This document shows, one piece after another, positions 1 through 8,585 of a stretch of DNA of 42,600 nucleotides. Numbering within the stretch: the first letter of the stretch is position 1; each line of letters starts with the position of its first letter. The notes beneath the pieces were generated by a model that had not been told where the DNA came from, did not search any database, and worked only from the letters and a program-made list of their open reading frames with translations. Source of the stretch: Legionella santicrucis (lineage in GTDB: Bacteria; Pseudomonadota; Gammaproteobacteria; Legionellales; Legionellaceae). The position numbers and the translations under genes were made by a program. The DNA is taken from the NCBI RefSeq assembly GCF_001468135.1, contig NZ_LNYU01000015.1, positions 1-42,600 of the forward strand. The letters run 5' to 3'.

Positions 1-377
1 TCTATACACAAATCAATTACAGTTTGGTTTAACATTAGTCGCTTAGTTTCTACTGAGACAAAGCGTTGCTTTGTCTCCTTAATGCCCCCTTAAATTGTTT
101 TCAAGCCTCGGTATTTCCGTAAGGTAAATGCTCTAAATTTGGATACTGCACCGTACTTCATACACAACATCTGTTTTCAATGTCGCTATGAAGCCCAATC
201 CCGTACATAAGTATGCATTCAAACATCGGAGAGGCATCAAAACGCGGTTTTGTACTCAAATTTTCTATTCTGTTTGATTATTTTTTATACAAAAATCCAG
301 CGTGGTAAAAAACTCAAATTGTGACAACATAAGCGATGAGTTAAACTGGTAGTTATTTTTGATAGATAGGAAAAAAA
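1..377. other. Intergenic region at the left edge
   Basis: I find no convincing gene in this stretch. It holds two inverted repeats: a perfect 10-bp stem with a 3-base loop at 55-77, and a 6-bp stem with a 3-base loop at 238-252. It also carries the leader of the DUF4254 gene, which begins at 378. I do not recognise a clear -35/-10 pair. Confidence 0.6.
55..77. other. Perfect 10-bp inverted repeat
   Basis: GAGACAAAGC (55-64) and GCTTTGTCTC (68-77) pair perfectly around a GTT loop. Neither side is followed by a run of T, so this is not a standard intrinsic terminator. It may end a transcript entering from the left or belong to a dispersed hairpin family. Confidence 0.4.
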
Positions 378-965
378 ATGCCAGATAGTATTAAGGTTCC
401 AGAAATAACCAATCTCCACCAAAACTCCATTACCATTTGGAAAACATCAGGCATAATCTTTCAACAGAAAGACTTTTATCGATTGGTTGAAGAAAATCAC
501 GCCTTTAATTTTCAACTATGGCATGCAGAAGACAAAGCGCGTCGTGATGACTTGGGTTATGAGTTTGTATATCAAGCAAAACGAGAAATAGATAAGTTTA
601 ATCAATTACGTAATAATCGCATGGAAGCTATGGATGAATGGCTTTTCAAGCATTTACAACCTGCAGAATTCAGTATTTGTCCTGTCAATTCTGAATCACC
701 AGGTATGATTATCGATAGACTCTCTATCTTATCCTTAAAATCCTATCATATGTCCCTACAAACAAAGCGTACTGATGCAACAGAGGAGCATCGGCAAAAT
801 TGCTCTAACAAGTTAATCATCATTCAACAACAATTAGAACAATTATCTCAATGTTTTGACGAACTGCTTGAGGAAGTACAAGCAAAAAAACGGACATTCA
901 GAATCTATCATCAATTTAAAATGTATAATGATCCTAATCTAAACCCAGAATTATACCGCACTTAG
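378..965 (+). CDS. DUF4254 family protein
   Basis: This is a 195-residue soluble protein with no signal peptide or membrane segment. Residues about 44-90 carry the DUF4254 signature: a LWHAEDKARR block followed by a REIDKFNQLRNNRMEAMD stretch. A second conserved block around residues 105-118 reads SPGMIIDRLSILSLK. DUF4254 proteins are often found beside glycosyltransferase and surface-polysaccharide genes, but their biochemical role is not established. No such neighbours are visible here, although the left side lies outside the window. The ATG follows an AGG-containing A-rich leader. The gene converges on the ctaE end of the cytochrome oxidase operon. The family call is confident; the function is unknown. 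Confidence 0.85.
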   Translation: MPDSIKVPEITNLHQNSITIWKTSGIIFQQKDFYRLVEENHAFNFQLWHAEDKARRDDLGYEFVYQAKREIDKFNQLRNNRMEAMDEWLFKHLQPAEFSICPVNSESPGMIIDRLSILSLKSYHMSLQTKRTDATEEHRQNCSNKLIIIQQQLEQLSQCFDELLEEVQAKKRTFRIYHQFKMYNDPNLNPELYRT

Positions 966-1000
966 TAAGAACTATTTTCATTCAAGATGAGGTCAGACAT

Positions 1001-1018
1001 CCTGCGGCAAGCCGCAGG
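1001..1018. terminator. GC-rich hairpin between convergent genes
   Basis: CCTGCGGC (1001-1008) and GCCGCAGG (1011-1018) form a perfect 8-bp stem with an AA loop. It lies between the ends of the DUF4254 gene and ctaE, so it could stop transcripts from both sides. No T-run follows on either strand, so termination is inferred from position only. Confidence 0.4.
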
Positions 1019-1069
1019 GATGGAAGAAGCAAATACTTGCAACAAGAATGGTAATTTATGGATTACCTT

Positions 1070-1939
1070 TTATAACCAATACACAAAAACAAATAAGAAT
1101 AACCAAACTACGTCTACAAAGTGCCAATACCATGCAACACCTTCAAAAGCAAAATGTCGTTCTGGAGTAAAATGGCCGTATTTACATCGGAAAAAAATAA
1201 CGATGAGCATTATAGTTCCCAATGTTACGTGTATGCCATGAAAGCCGGTTAACATAAAAAAAGTCGTACCATAAATACCAGCGGATAAAGTTAAGTTCAT
1301 CTCCGTGTAAGCTTCATAATACTCATAACTTTGAAGAACCAAGAACAATATACCTAATGAAATTGTTAAAGCCATACCAATAAGCAATTGCTTTTGTTTC
1401 TTTAATTTTAATGCCCAATGAGCCCAGGTTACCGTAACCCCAGAAGTTAATAAAATTAATGTATTCACTGCTGCTAAGCCCCAGGCTCCCATTGCCTCGT
1501 GTGCTCCAGCAAAAACATGGTTATCTGGATTATTTAATATAGGCCAAGTTGAGTCAAAATTAGGCCAGAGCGTAAAGTGAGTAATAGGATGTACTTCACC
1601 ACCTAAAAGAGGTACAGACCAAAGTCTAGAGTAGAATAATGCACCAAAAAAAGCACCGAAAAAACAAACCTCGGAAAAAATAAACCAACACATTCCCCAA
1701 CGAAAGGATCGGTCAACCTGCTCATCATATACACCCTTTGAGTTTTCATAAATGACTTGACCAAACCAGCCAAAAAGCATGAAAACCATAATTCCAAAAC
1801 CAATGGTGAATATATAAGGGCCATACCAATCATCATGAAGCCAGGATCCGGCTCCTACAAGAGTAGTGGTTAATCCACATGAAGCAACTAAAGGCCAATG
1901 GCTTGGTTTAGGGATGTAATAAGTACCATGTGCTCCCAT
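1070..1939 (-). CDS. ctaE: Cytochrome c oxidase subunit III
   Basis: This 289-residue protein is the full-length subunit III of an aa3/caa3 heme-copper oxidase in the inner membrane. It opens with the family-typical block YYIPKPSHWPLVASCGL and has about seven hydrophobic segments. Further typical blocks are the WGMCWFIFSEVCFFGAFFGA segment, the GAHEAMGAWGLAAVNT segment, and a C-terminal FHGIHVTLGT / FEGVAWYWHFVDVVWLFLF region. Subunit III stabilises subunit I and supports proton uptake. It is the last gene of ctaC-ctaD-ctaG-ctaE, 26 bases after ctaG, with a GGAG element ahead of the ATG. I see no SURF1 or DUF2909 gene following it, which often occurs in related operons. Confidence 0.97.
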   Translation of the reverse strand: MGAHGTYYIPKPSHWPLVASCGLTTTLVGAGSWLHDDWYGPYIFTIGFGIMVFMLFGWFGQVIYENSKGVYDEQVDRSFRWGMCWFIFSEVCFFGAFFGALFYSRLWSVPLLGGEVHPITHFTLWPNFDSTWPILNNPDNHVFAGAHEAMGAWGLAAVNTLILLTSGVTVTWAHWALKLKKQKQLLIGMALTISLGILFLVLQSYEYYEAYTEMNLTLSAGIYGTTFFMLTGFHGIHVTLGTIMLIVIFFRCKYGHFTPERHFAFEGVAWYWHFVDVVWLFLFVFVYWL

Positions 1940-1965
1940 TGTAATTTAATCTCCTGTATCAATAA

Positions 1966-2499
1966 TCATTTATCAGTTACATCAAATAAAGTATAGGATA
2001 ACGTAACCGTATTTATTTTTTCCGGTAAGTCAGCATCTAAATGAAACAATAAAGGCATGTTCATTGCCTCATGCCCATCCAGTGTTTGCCGAGTAAAACA
2101 AAAACACTCCGTCTTTTTCAAGTACTTAGCTGCAATTCCTGGAGTGACACTGGGTATTGCTTGTACAGACATCGGATGATCGGTTTTATTTTCTGCATAA
2201 AAAGCCAGTTTCGCAATTTCACCAGGATGAACCTGTATTTTTCGAGTTTTAGGGTAGAATGCCCATGGCACTCCACTATTATTAGTTGCAACAAACTCAA
2301 CAGTAACTATTCTGTCTTTAGCAACTTTTACCTTAGCGGCATCATACGCGACTGCCTCCGGGTTTGTTTTGCCATTAATTCCTAGACTTTTACAGATACT
2401 ATTGTAAATAGGAACTAGGGCAAAACCAAAAGCAAACATTCCCACAACAAGCAAGGCTAATAAAAAAACCAACTTATTATGCCCTTTACTTTCACTCAT
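1966..2499 (-). CDS. ctaG: Cytochrome c oxidase assembly protein CtaG/Cox11
   Basis: This 177-residue copper chaperone helps insert CuB into subunit I. It has one N-terminal membrane anchor (about residues 9-30), a conserved Cys36 just after it, and a periplasmic beta domain. The copper-binding ECFCF motif has its cysteines at 132 and 134, preceded by the family block TPGIAAKYLKKT. All of these match Cox11/CtaG in order and spacing. The gene sits 10 bases after ctaD and ahead of ctaE, which is a common arrangement in proteobacteria. An AGGTG element precedes the ATG. Confidence 0.97.
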   Translation of the reverse strand: MSESKGHNKLVFLLALLVVGMFAFGFALVPIYNSICKSLGINGKTNPEAVAYDAAKVKVAKDRIVTVEFVATNNSGVPWAFYPKTRKIQVHPGEIAKLAFYAENKTDHPMSVQAIPSVTPGIAAKYLKKTECFCFTRQTLDGHEAMNMPLLFHLDADLPEKINTVTLSYTLFDVTDK

Positions 2500-2509
2500 A
2501 TAAATACAC

Positions 2510-4129
2510 CTATAAATCTAACTTAGGGGGAGTTGAAAATGTATGATATGGAGGAGGTGAAGGTAAAGTCCACTCTAGTCCAAAGGCACCTTCCCATGAT
2601 CGAGCAGCAGCAATATCCTTATTAGTTCCTTTCTTCCTGACTGTAGCAATTACATTGTATAAAAAGAGCAATTGGGTAAAACCAAAAATGAACGCACCAA
2701 TTGAAGAGATCATATTAAAATTAGTAAATTGCAACGCATAATCTGGGATTCTTCTTGGCATGCCTGCTAACCCTAAAAAGTGCATAGGAAAGAAAGCAAT
2801 GTTTACTGAAATTGCTGATAACCAAAAGTGCCATTTACCCAAACACTCGTTATACATATGCCCAGTCCATTTAGGCAGCCAGTAATATGTCGCTGAAAAA
2901 AGTGCGAATATTACTCCAGGAACTAGAACATAGTGGAAATGAGCTACAACAAAATAGCTGTCTTGGTATTGGAAGTCTGCTGGGACCAAGGCCAACATCA
3001 AACCTGTAAAACCACCAATTGTAAATAAAAATACAAACGCTAATGCAAACAACATTGGGGTCTCGAAGGTCATAGATCCTTTGAACATCGTACTTACCCA
3101 GTTAAATACTTTAATTCCAGTAGGTACTGCAATTAACATAGTAGTATACATAAAGAACAACTCTGCACCTAAAGGTATGCCCGTTGTAAACATATGGTGT
3201 GCCCAAACAATAAATGACAATATGGCAATGCTCACCACCGCATAAACCATAAAATAATAACCAAATAGGGGCTTACGGCTAAAGGTAGGAATTACTTCTG
3301 AGATAACTCCAAAAGCAGGCATTACCAAGACATAAACCTCAGGATGTCCAAAAAACCAAAATACATGTTGAAAGAGTATTGGATCGCCACCACCAGCTGC
3401 GCTAAAAAAGCTTGTTCCAAAATGTCGGTCTGCCAACATCATAGTCACTGCCCCTGCCAACACAGGCATAATTGCAATCAATAAAAAAGCAGTAACTAAC
3501 CAAGTCCAAACAAACATAGGCATTCTCATTAAAGTCATGCCTGGCGCGCGTAAGTTTAAGATAGTTGCAATGATGTTAATGGAACCCATAATGGATGAAA
3601 GACCCATCATATGAATTGAGAAAATCATAAAATCGGTGCTTGGAGGAGCATAGGTAGTTGATAAAGGTGCATACATGGTCCAACCAAAATTTGGGCCACC
3701 GCCTGCATGAAATGTTGTTGAAAGCAATAAAGTAAAAGCAAAGGGCAGAATCCAAAAACTCCAGTTATTTAACCGAGGCAAGGCCATATCTGGAGCACCA
3801 ATCATCATTGGAATTTGCCAGTTTGCTATTCCGGTAAACGCAGGCATAACAACACCGAATAGCATGATTAATCCATGCAGTGTCGTCATCTGGTTAAAAA
3901 AGTTTGGATCAACAAAGCGGTGACCAGGCTGAAACAGTTCTGCTCGAATCACTAAAGCCATTCCACCAGCAACAAAGAAGCTAATCATTGCCAGCCACAA
4001 ATAAAGCGTACCAATATCTTTGTGGTTCGTAGTAAACAACCAACGTTTTATAAACCCTAAAATACCTTTACCTTGCTCAGGTCCATGATCATCGTGTTTT
4101 TCATCATGCGCTAATGTATAACTACTCAT
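2510..4129 (-). CDS. ctaD: Cytochrome c oxidase subunit I
   Basis: This 539-residue catalytic subunit carries heme a, heme a3 and CuB, reduces O2 to water and pumps protons. About twelve membrane segments are visible. Recognisable motifs are the heme a region TTLHGLIMLFGV, the FFGHPEVYVLVMPAFG segment with the D-channel Glu (A1-type oxidase) and CuB His, the WAHHMFTTG pair of CuB histidines, and the heme-ligand region VVAHFHYVLV. Length is normal for the family. The ATG overlaps the ctaC stop as ATGA and is preceded by GGAGGTTTGCA, a very strong ribosome binding site lying inside ctaC. This indicates coupled translation. Confidence 0.98.
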   Translation of the reverse strand: MSSYTLAHDEKHDDHGPEQGKGILGFIKRWLFTTNHKDIGTLYLWLAMISFFVAGGMALVIRAELFQPGHRFVDPNFFNQMTTLHGLIMLFGVVMPAFTGIANWQIPMMIGAPDMALPRLNNWSFWILPFAFTLLLSTTFHAGGGPNFGWTMYAPLSTTYAPPSTDFMIFSIHMMGLSSIMGSINIIATILNLRAPGMTLMRMPMFVWTWLVTAFLLIAIMPVLAGAVTMMLADRHFGTSFFSAAGGGDPILFQHVFWFFGHPEVYVLVMPAFGVISEVIPTFSRKPLFGYYFMVYAVVSIAILSFIVWAHHMFTTGIPLGAELFFMYTTMLIAVPTGIKVFNWVSTMFKGSMTFETPMLFALAFVFLFTIGGFTGLMLALVPADFQYQDSYFVVAHFHYVLVPGVIFALFSATYYWLPKWTGHMYNECLGKWHFWLSAISVNIAFFPMHFLGLAGMPRRIPDYALQFTNFNMISSIGAFIFGFTQLLFLYNVIATVRKKGTNKDIAAARSWEGAFGLEWTLPSPPPYHTFSTPPKLDL

Positions 4130-5331
4130 TGCAAACCTCCAGCTTGAACTTTATTAACCATGGTTGGTTGTTGATTAGCATTCTTTCGTTGTGCTGCAAC
4201 ATCCCCGGGTTGAATTAAATCATTAGTATTATTATCCCAAGCATTACGCTCATAAGTAGCGATAGCAGCAATTTCCTCATCAGTAAGTTGATCTTTATAA
4301 GGTTGCATTGCAGAACCAGGAATACCATGAAGTATTACATCTATATGACGCGAAATAGGATGGCCTGTAGCTACAGAACTTCCTCTAAGTGCTGGATACA
4401 GTGGGGGAATACCCATACCATCTGGTCTATGACATGGAGAACAGATTTGGTCATATTTTTCTTTCCCGAACGTCAGTAATTCATCGCGAGTCATTGTTTT
4501 TTGTGCTGCTTCGCTTGCCTCTTCTTGAGTGTATTTATCTTCTGATTTTGTTTGTGCAGCAACCCACTTATCAAAATCATCTTGGCTTACTGCTTCGACA
4601 ACTATAGGCATAAATCCATGATTAACCCCACACAGCTCAGCACATTGCCCTCTATAAGTGCCAGGTTTTTCAATAGTCGCCCAAGCTTCATACATAAAAC
4701 CAGGAATTGCATCACGTTTTATACCTAATTCAGGAACCCACCAGGAATGAACTACATCATTTGAGGTAACCAGAAAACGAACCTTCTTATTTACAGGTAA
4801 AACTAATGGCTTATCGACTTCCAATAAGTACCATTCATTCTTTTTTTGACTGTTTTCAATTTGATTGAATGGAGTAGATAAGATACTAAAATAGCTAATA
4901 CCTTGATCTAGATATTCATACTGCCATTTCCATTGATATCCCACTATTTTTACAGTAATTTCTGATTGTCTCGTATCATCCATGCGCATTAAAACACGAG
5001 TCGCGGGTATTGCAAGTCCAACCAAAATTAAAAAAGGAATAACAGACCAAAAAATTTCTAACCTAGGATTATCGTGGAATGATGCTGCTTTATATCCTTT
5101 AGATTTTCTATGATGAATCATAGAGTAAATCATTACCCCAAATACAACGACGCCTATTACGGCACATACAGCCATACAGACCATATGCAAGTAGTACGCA
5201 TCCTTACTGATAGGAGTAACCCCTTCATACATATTCAGCTGCCAATTATTTGCAGCTGCAAATATTGGCTGGCTCCCAAACCAGACACCTAGCATTATTA
5301 TTAATTTACAGATTTTTAACCTGTTTAACAT
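4126..5331 (-). CDS. ctaC: Cytochrome c oxidase subunit II with fused cytochrome c domain (caa3 type)
   Basis: Subunit II accepts electrons through CuA and passes them to subunit I. Numbered from the start chosen here (401 residues): a signal sequence of about 25 residues, two membrane helices, then the CuA domain with His195, Cys230, Glu232, Cys234, His238 and Met241 in the block CAELCGVNHGFMPIVV. A C-terminal cytochrome c domain follows, with heme site CSPCH (297-301) and a likely Met ligand in GSAMQPY. This fusion defines caa3-type oxidases. An upstream in-frame ATG at 5352 exists, but the strong AGGCGAGGA element lies just 6 bases before the ATG at 5331, so I chose the latter. It is the first gene of the ctaCDGE operon. 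Confidence 0.96.
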   Translation of the reverse strand: MLNRLKICKLIIMLGVWFGSQPIFAAANNWQLNMYEGVTPISKDAYYLHMVCMAVCAVIGVVVFGVMIYSMIHHRKSKGYKAASFHDNPRLEIFWSVIPFLILVGLAIPATRVLMRMDDTRQSEITVKIVGYQWKWQYEYLDQGISYFSILSTPFNQIENSQKKNEWYLLEVDKPLVLPVNKKVRFLVTSNDVVHSWWVPELGIKRDAIPGFMYEAWATIEKPGTYRGQCAELCGVNHGFMPIVVEAVSQDDFDKWVAAQTKSEDKYTQEEASEAAQKTMTRDELLTFGKEKYDQICSPCHRPDGMGIPPLYPALRGSSVATGHPISRHIDVILHGIPGSAMQPYKDQLTDEEIAAIATYERNAWDNNTNDLIQPGDVAAQRKNANQQPTMVNKVQAGGLQ

Positions 5332-5490
5332 CCCCATTCCTCGCCTTATCATTGAAGTTTGAATAAAAGACCTGAAAAAGTTCCCATGCCTTATATTCAG
5401 ATAATTGGCTCTTCAATTCAATCAATATCTCCATTCAAGAAAAGGCCATAGTAATACCTTAACTTGAACATAACGCATACGCCCTTTTTC

Positions 5491-5525
5491 TTGAGCAAAA
5501 CCTGAGGTCTTCAGGTTTTGCTCAA
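5491..5525 (-). terminator. Long perfect hairpin between the tetraheme cytochrome and ctaC
   Basis: TTGAGCAAAACCTGA (5491-5505) and TCAGGTTTTGCTCAA (5511-5525) form a perfect 15-bp stem with a 5-base loop. It lies 8 bases after the stop codon of the upstream cytochrome gene and about 160 bases before ctaC. On the minus strand it is followed by GAAAAAGGG rather than a T-run. It may therefore act as an mRNA-stabilising or partial stop hairpin rather than a classical terminator. Confidence 0.5.
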
Positions 5526-5533
5526 AGTTCAAT

Positions 5534-7078
5534 TTACCACAAAGAGTAGTTTCCTTCAGTTTTAGATTTACTAACCATATACTTAATTGCTTCAATTACT
5601 TCATCAGTTGTACAGTGCTTGCAGCCACCGTTTTTCAAATGTTTTTTTCCATTAACAGTATTTTCAATGAGAACATCCATATTTTCTGCAATTAAAGGTT
5701 GCCACGCTTTTTTATCCCCTATCTTTGGCGCGCCTTCTTTTCCTTCATTGTGACAAACAGCGCAATTTTCATTGTAAATAGTTTCTCCATTGGTAGGATA
5801 TTTTTTAGCACCGCCAGATTTAAGGTGTAATAATTGGGTACGAGTCAAGGACTTATCTAGTATGTAATCCACAGCTGAAATAATGTCGTTATCGGAACAA
5901 GTGACGCAAGCCCCTTTCACCGGCATGAAGTTAAAACCGTGGATAGCATGGCGATATAATCCATTTAAACCGCTTGTTTTTAATCGTTCATACCAACCTG
6001 GAGCATTCCCCATTAATGGGGCAGTCATTGCACCTTCTTGATGACAAATAACACAAGCAGTGAAATAAACTTCCTTTCCACGAGAAAGAGAGGGTGGATT
6101 TTTTGAAGCGGGCAGTCCTAAAGGCTCTTCACTGACGACTGTTTTGAGATAAGTCGCAACAGCCATTCTATCAGCATCTGTTAAATACATCATGCTGTTA
6201 TGATTCACTTCAGCCATAGGGCCAGCTACAGGACCGGCATTGTTAATCAGTTTATCGAGTTTGAATACATCAACAACTTCTTGATGAGTTGCTGACTCCA
6301 ATCCATATTTAGTGATATTAGGAGCCCAATAACCATCAATAAAACCACCTGTTAAATAATATCTGGTCTTTGGAGAACCAAATACATTTAATGGGGTATG
6401 ACACATGCTACAGTGTCCTAAACCGTCTACTATATATTTTCCACGGTTCCATTCTGAAGATTTATCGTTCTGATATTGATAAACACCTTCTTGAGGGAAG
6501 AAAAATAATATATTCCATCCCCAAAGTGTAAAACGAGCTCCAGGAACGTTGAATGGGAAAGGCAATGATTTATTCTCTAAATGGACTGGTGGCAAGCTCA
6601 TGAAATAAGCATACAATGCACGTGCATCTTCATCAGATATCTTAGAAAAATAAATATAGGGAAATACCGGGAAATAGTTTCTACCTTGGGGATCACGTCC
6701 TTCTCTTAATGCGCGAACAAAATCCTGTTCAGTCCAATTACCAATACCGGTTTCTTTATCTGGAGTAATATTAGGGCTATAAAATGTTCCAAAAGGTGTC
6801 GCTATAGGTAATCCTCCTGCATAAGCCGGGGTACCTCCTTTAACATTAGTATGGCAGGAAATACAATCCCCCATTTTTGCTAAATATTCACCTTTTTGAA
6901 TCAAAGTTTGTTGCTCACCAGTAGCTGGAGCGGTAGGTGGATAAGCAGGATAATATCCATCAATAACTGATAATTTCTCTTGAACAGGTGCATTTTCTGC
7001 TTGTAATAATTGACCTGTCATGCCAAGCACAGTCACCGTTGCAGTGACAATTAGCTTTCTTAGTAACAAAGAGCCCAC
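5534..7078 (-). CDS. Periplasmic tetraheme cytochrome c (dehydrogenase-subunit-like plus two c5-like domains)
   Basis: A signal peptide (about residues 1-27) precedes four heme sites: CISCH (72-76), CSMCH (223-227), CVICH (342-346) and CAVCH (439-443). The first two domains resemble the cytochrome subunit of membrane alcohol or gluconate dehydrogenases (GDCISCHT, TPFGTFYSPNITPDKETGIG). The last two resemble cytochrome c5, including the structural Cys pair after the ligand loop (391/394 and 486/489). Domain 3 keeps MPVKGAC with Met385. In domain 4 the matching loop reads HLKNGGC, with His480 in place of Met. The start is GTG behind AATAGGAGGGGGC. It lies upstream of ctaC on the same strand, so it probably passes electrons to the caa3 oxidase; this is inferred from position. 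Confidence 0.88.
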   Translation of the reverse strand: MGSLLLRKLIVTATVTVLGMTGQLLQAENAPVQEKLSVIDGYYPAYPPTAPATGEQQTLIQKGEYLAKMGDCISCHTNVKGGTPAYAGGLPIATPFGTFYSPNITPDKETGIGNWTEQDFVRALREGRDPQGRNYFPVFPYIYFSKISDEDARALYAYFMSLPPVHLENKSLPFPFNVPGARFTLWGWNILFFFPQEGVYQYQNDKSSEWNRGKYIVDGLGHCSMCHTPLNVFGSPKTRYYLTGGFIDGYWAPNITKYGLESATHQEVVDVFKLDKLINNAGPVAGPMAEVNHNSMMYLTDADRMAVATYLKTVVSEEPLGLPASKNPPSLSRGKEVYFTACVICHQEGAMTAPLMGNAPGWYERLKTSGLNGLYRHAIHGFNFMPVKGACVTCSDNDIISAVDYILDKSLTRTQLLHLKSGGAKKYPTNGETIYNENCAVCHNEGKEGAPKIGDKKAWQPLIAENMDVLIENTVNGKKHLKNGGCKHCTTDEVIEAIKYMVSKSKTEGNYSLW

Positions 7079-7208
7079 GCCCCCTCCTATTTGTTCTTAT
7101 TTTGTACGCATATCTTATGGAGACAGAATAACCGATGCATTTTATACTCCACAACACATAAGTTGCAATGTTATAATGACTATCTTTGATTTTTTTTATA
7201 TCGTTATT

Positions 7209-7847
7209 ATGTTTGTTTATCTTGATGGCTTACTTTTAGGCTTATCCTTAATCATTGCTTTAGGACCACAAAATGTTTTTTTAATCAAACAAGGAGCGCT
7301 TAAAAATCATGCGATCCTCTCCGCCATTATTTGTTTTATTTGTGATTTTATCTTAATTTGCGGCAGTATAGCAGGTCTTCATAAGTTACTCATAATCCGT
7401 CCTGTTTTGCAAATCTGGATGCTGCTACTGGGCTCTGCCTTTTTGCTTTTTTATTCTGCAAAAGCACTAACAAATACTTTTTCAAAAACTGAGAAAACTT
7501 CAGAAAATGCAGCCAAACCCCGTACAAGAACTCAGATAATACTTTTAGCCTTAGGTTTTAGTATACTTAATCCGCACGCAATTATCGACTCTTTGGTTAT
7601 TATAGGTGGAGGCAGTAGCGGATACCCTAATAAAGAACATATTTTCCTGCTAGGAGTGCTGACATCAAGCTTTCTTTGGTTCAGCTCATTAACATTTACC
7701 GCACGATATTTTTCTGACATTTTAACAAAAGCGAATGTATGGAAAGGAATTGAACTCATTAGCGGTCTACTTATGGCTTTTATAGGAGTTAAGTTAGGAA
7801 CGGATAGTATCCATTTAATCTCTGTATTGTTTGAAAAATCGACTTAG
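7209..7847 (+). CDS. LysE/ArgO-family amino acid exporter
   Basis: This inner-membrane exporter of basic or other amino acids has about 212 residues and six hydrophobic segments. The N-terminus from 7209 (FVYLDGLLLGLSLIIALGPQ) lines up well with E. coli ArgO, including the signature LGPQNVFLIKQG, and total length matches ArgO (about 211 residues). The reading frame stays open upstream to 7020, but that part is unlike the family and runs into the divergent cytochrome gene. Another ATG lies at 7176. Neither start has a good ribosome binding site, so the start is uncertain. The substrate cannot be told from sequence: arginine or lysine export is the family norm. Confidence 0.87.
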   Translation: MFVYLDGLLLGLSLIIALGPQNVFLIKQGALKNHAILSAIICFICDFILICGSIAGLHKLLIIRPVLQIWMLLLGSAFLLFYSAKALTNTFSKTEKTSENAAKPRTRTQIILLALGFSILNPHAIIDSLVIIGGGSSGYPNKEHIFLLGVLTSSFLWFSSLTFTARYFSDILTKANVWKGIELISGLLMAFIGVKLGTDSIHLISVLFEKST

Positions 7848-8053
7848 AATAGAAAGGGCCAATCAGTGTGTCGCCAATTGACCCAGTGGAATGACACATA
7901 GCAAGTCCAACCTCGCAAGGCGGAATATCTCATAACCAATGATCCATGTCAACTCAAGAAGATGTATTTTAAGAAATAGAGTTTCCAAAGAGGTCTATTG
8001 TTGTTCTAGCACGCTTCAGCTAAACTTATGTTTTTATAAATTTTGAGCAATAC

Positions 8054-8482
8054 ATGTTTTATGGCGATACCATCCAAGAAACACGACAAATGTTTTTTTC
8101 CAGTTGGGACAAATTTCAACAGAGAAAACTCTTATCTCCTTTAGAAAATGAAATTGTTCAAGTTATTCTCGCCCATCCTGAATACCATAAGATTTTTGAG
8201 GATCAGAATAAATTTCAACAACAGTCTTATTTTCCTGAGCAGGGAACATCCAATCCATTTTTGCATATGGGCCTTCATCTTGCCGTTAGAGAACAAGTGA
8301 CTACTGATCGCCCGGTAGGAATAAGCACTATCTACGCTAAATTACTCCAAAAATATAATGACTCTTTAACCGTCGAGCATTTAATAATGGAGCAGCTTGC
8401 CGAACTCCTTTGGCTTTCACAAAAAAATAATTTGCCGCCTGATGAGACCCATTATTTACGTGCTTTAGCTAATTTAATGTGA
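8054..8482 (+). CDS. DUF1841 family protein
   Basis: This 142-residue soluble protein matches DUF1841 along its length. It has a start of the MFYGDTIQETRQMFFSSWDK type, a LLSPLENEIVQVILAHPEYH block around residues 27-46, a central NPFLHMGLHLAVREQ block, and a C-terminal region rich in Glu and Leu. The family is widespread in beta- and gammaproteobacteria and has no known activity. It stands alone, about 200 bases after the LysE-type gene. The upstream gap shows only weak inverted repeats. Confidence 0.85.
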   Translation: MFYGDTIQETRQMFFSSWDKFQQRKLLSPLENEIVQVILAHPEYHKIFEDQNKFQQQSYFPEQGTSNPFLHMGLHLAVREQVTTDRPVGISTIYAKLLQKYNDSLTVEHLIMEQLAELLWLSQKNNLPPDETHYLRALANLM

Positions 8483-8585
8483 GTTTTCGTTAAAAAATCT
8501 ATTTAGATCCAGGTCCATCTTCAGCCCGAACGGTTCGCAGTAAAATTCGCGTTAAACTACTAAAAAGCACTTGATGACTTTTGTT

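Noticed and set aside
987..1241. Plus-strand frame of 84 codons over the end of ctaE
   Set aside because: It lies mostly antisense to ctaE, begins inside the hairpin region, has no ribosome binding site and a low-complexity Asn/Lys/Thr product.
7020..7208. N-terminal extension of the LysE/ArgO-type exporter
   Set aside because: It overlaps the start of the divergent cytochrome gene and is unlike the family; homology begins at 7209.
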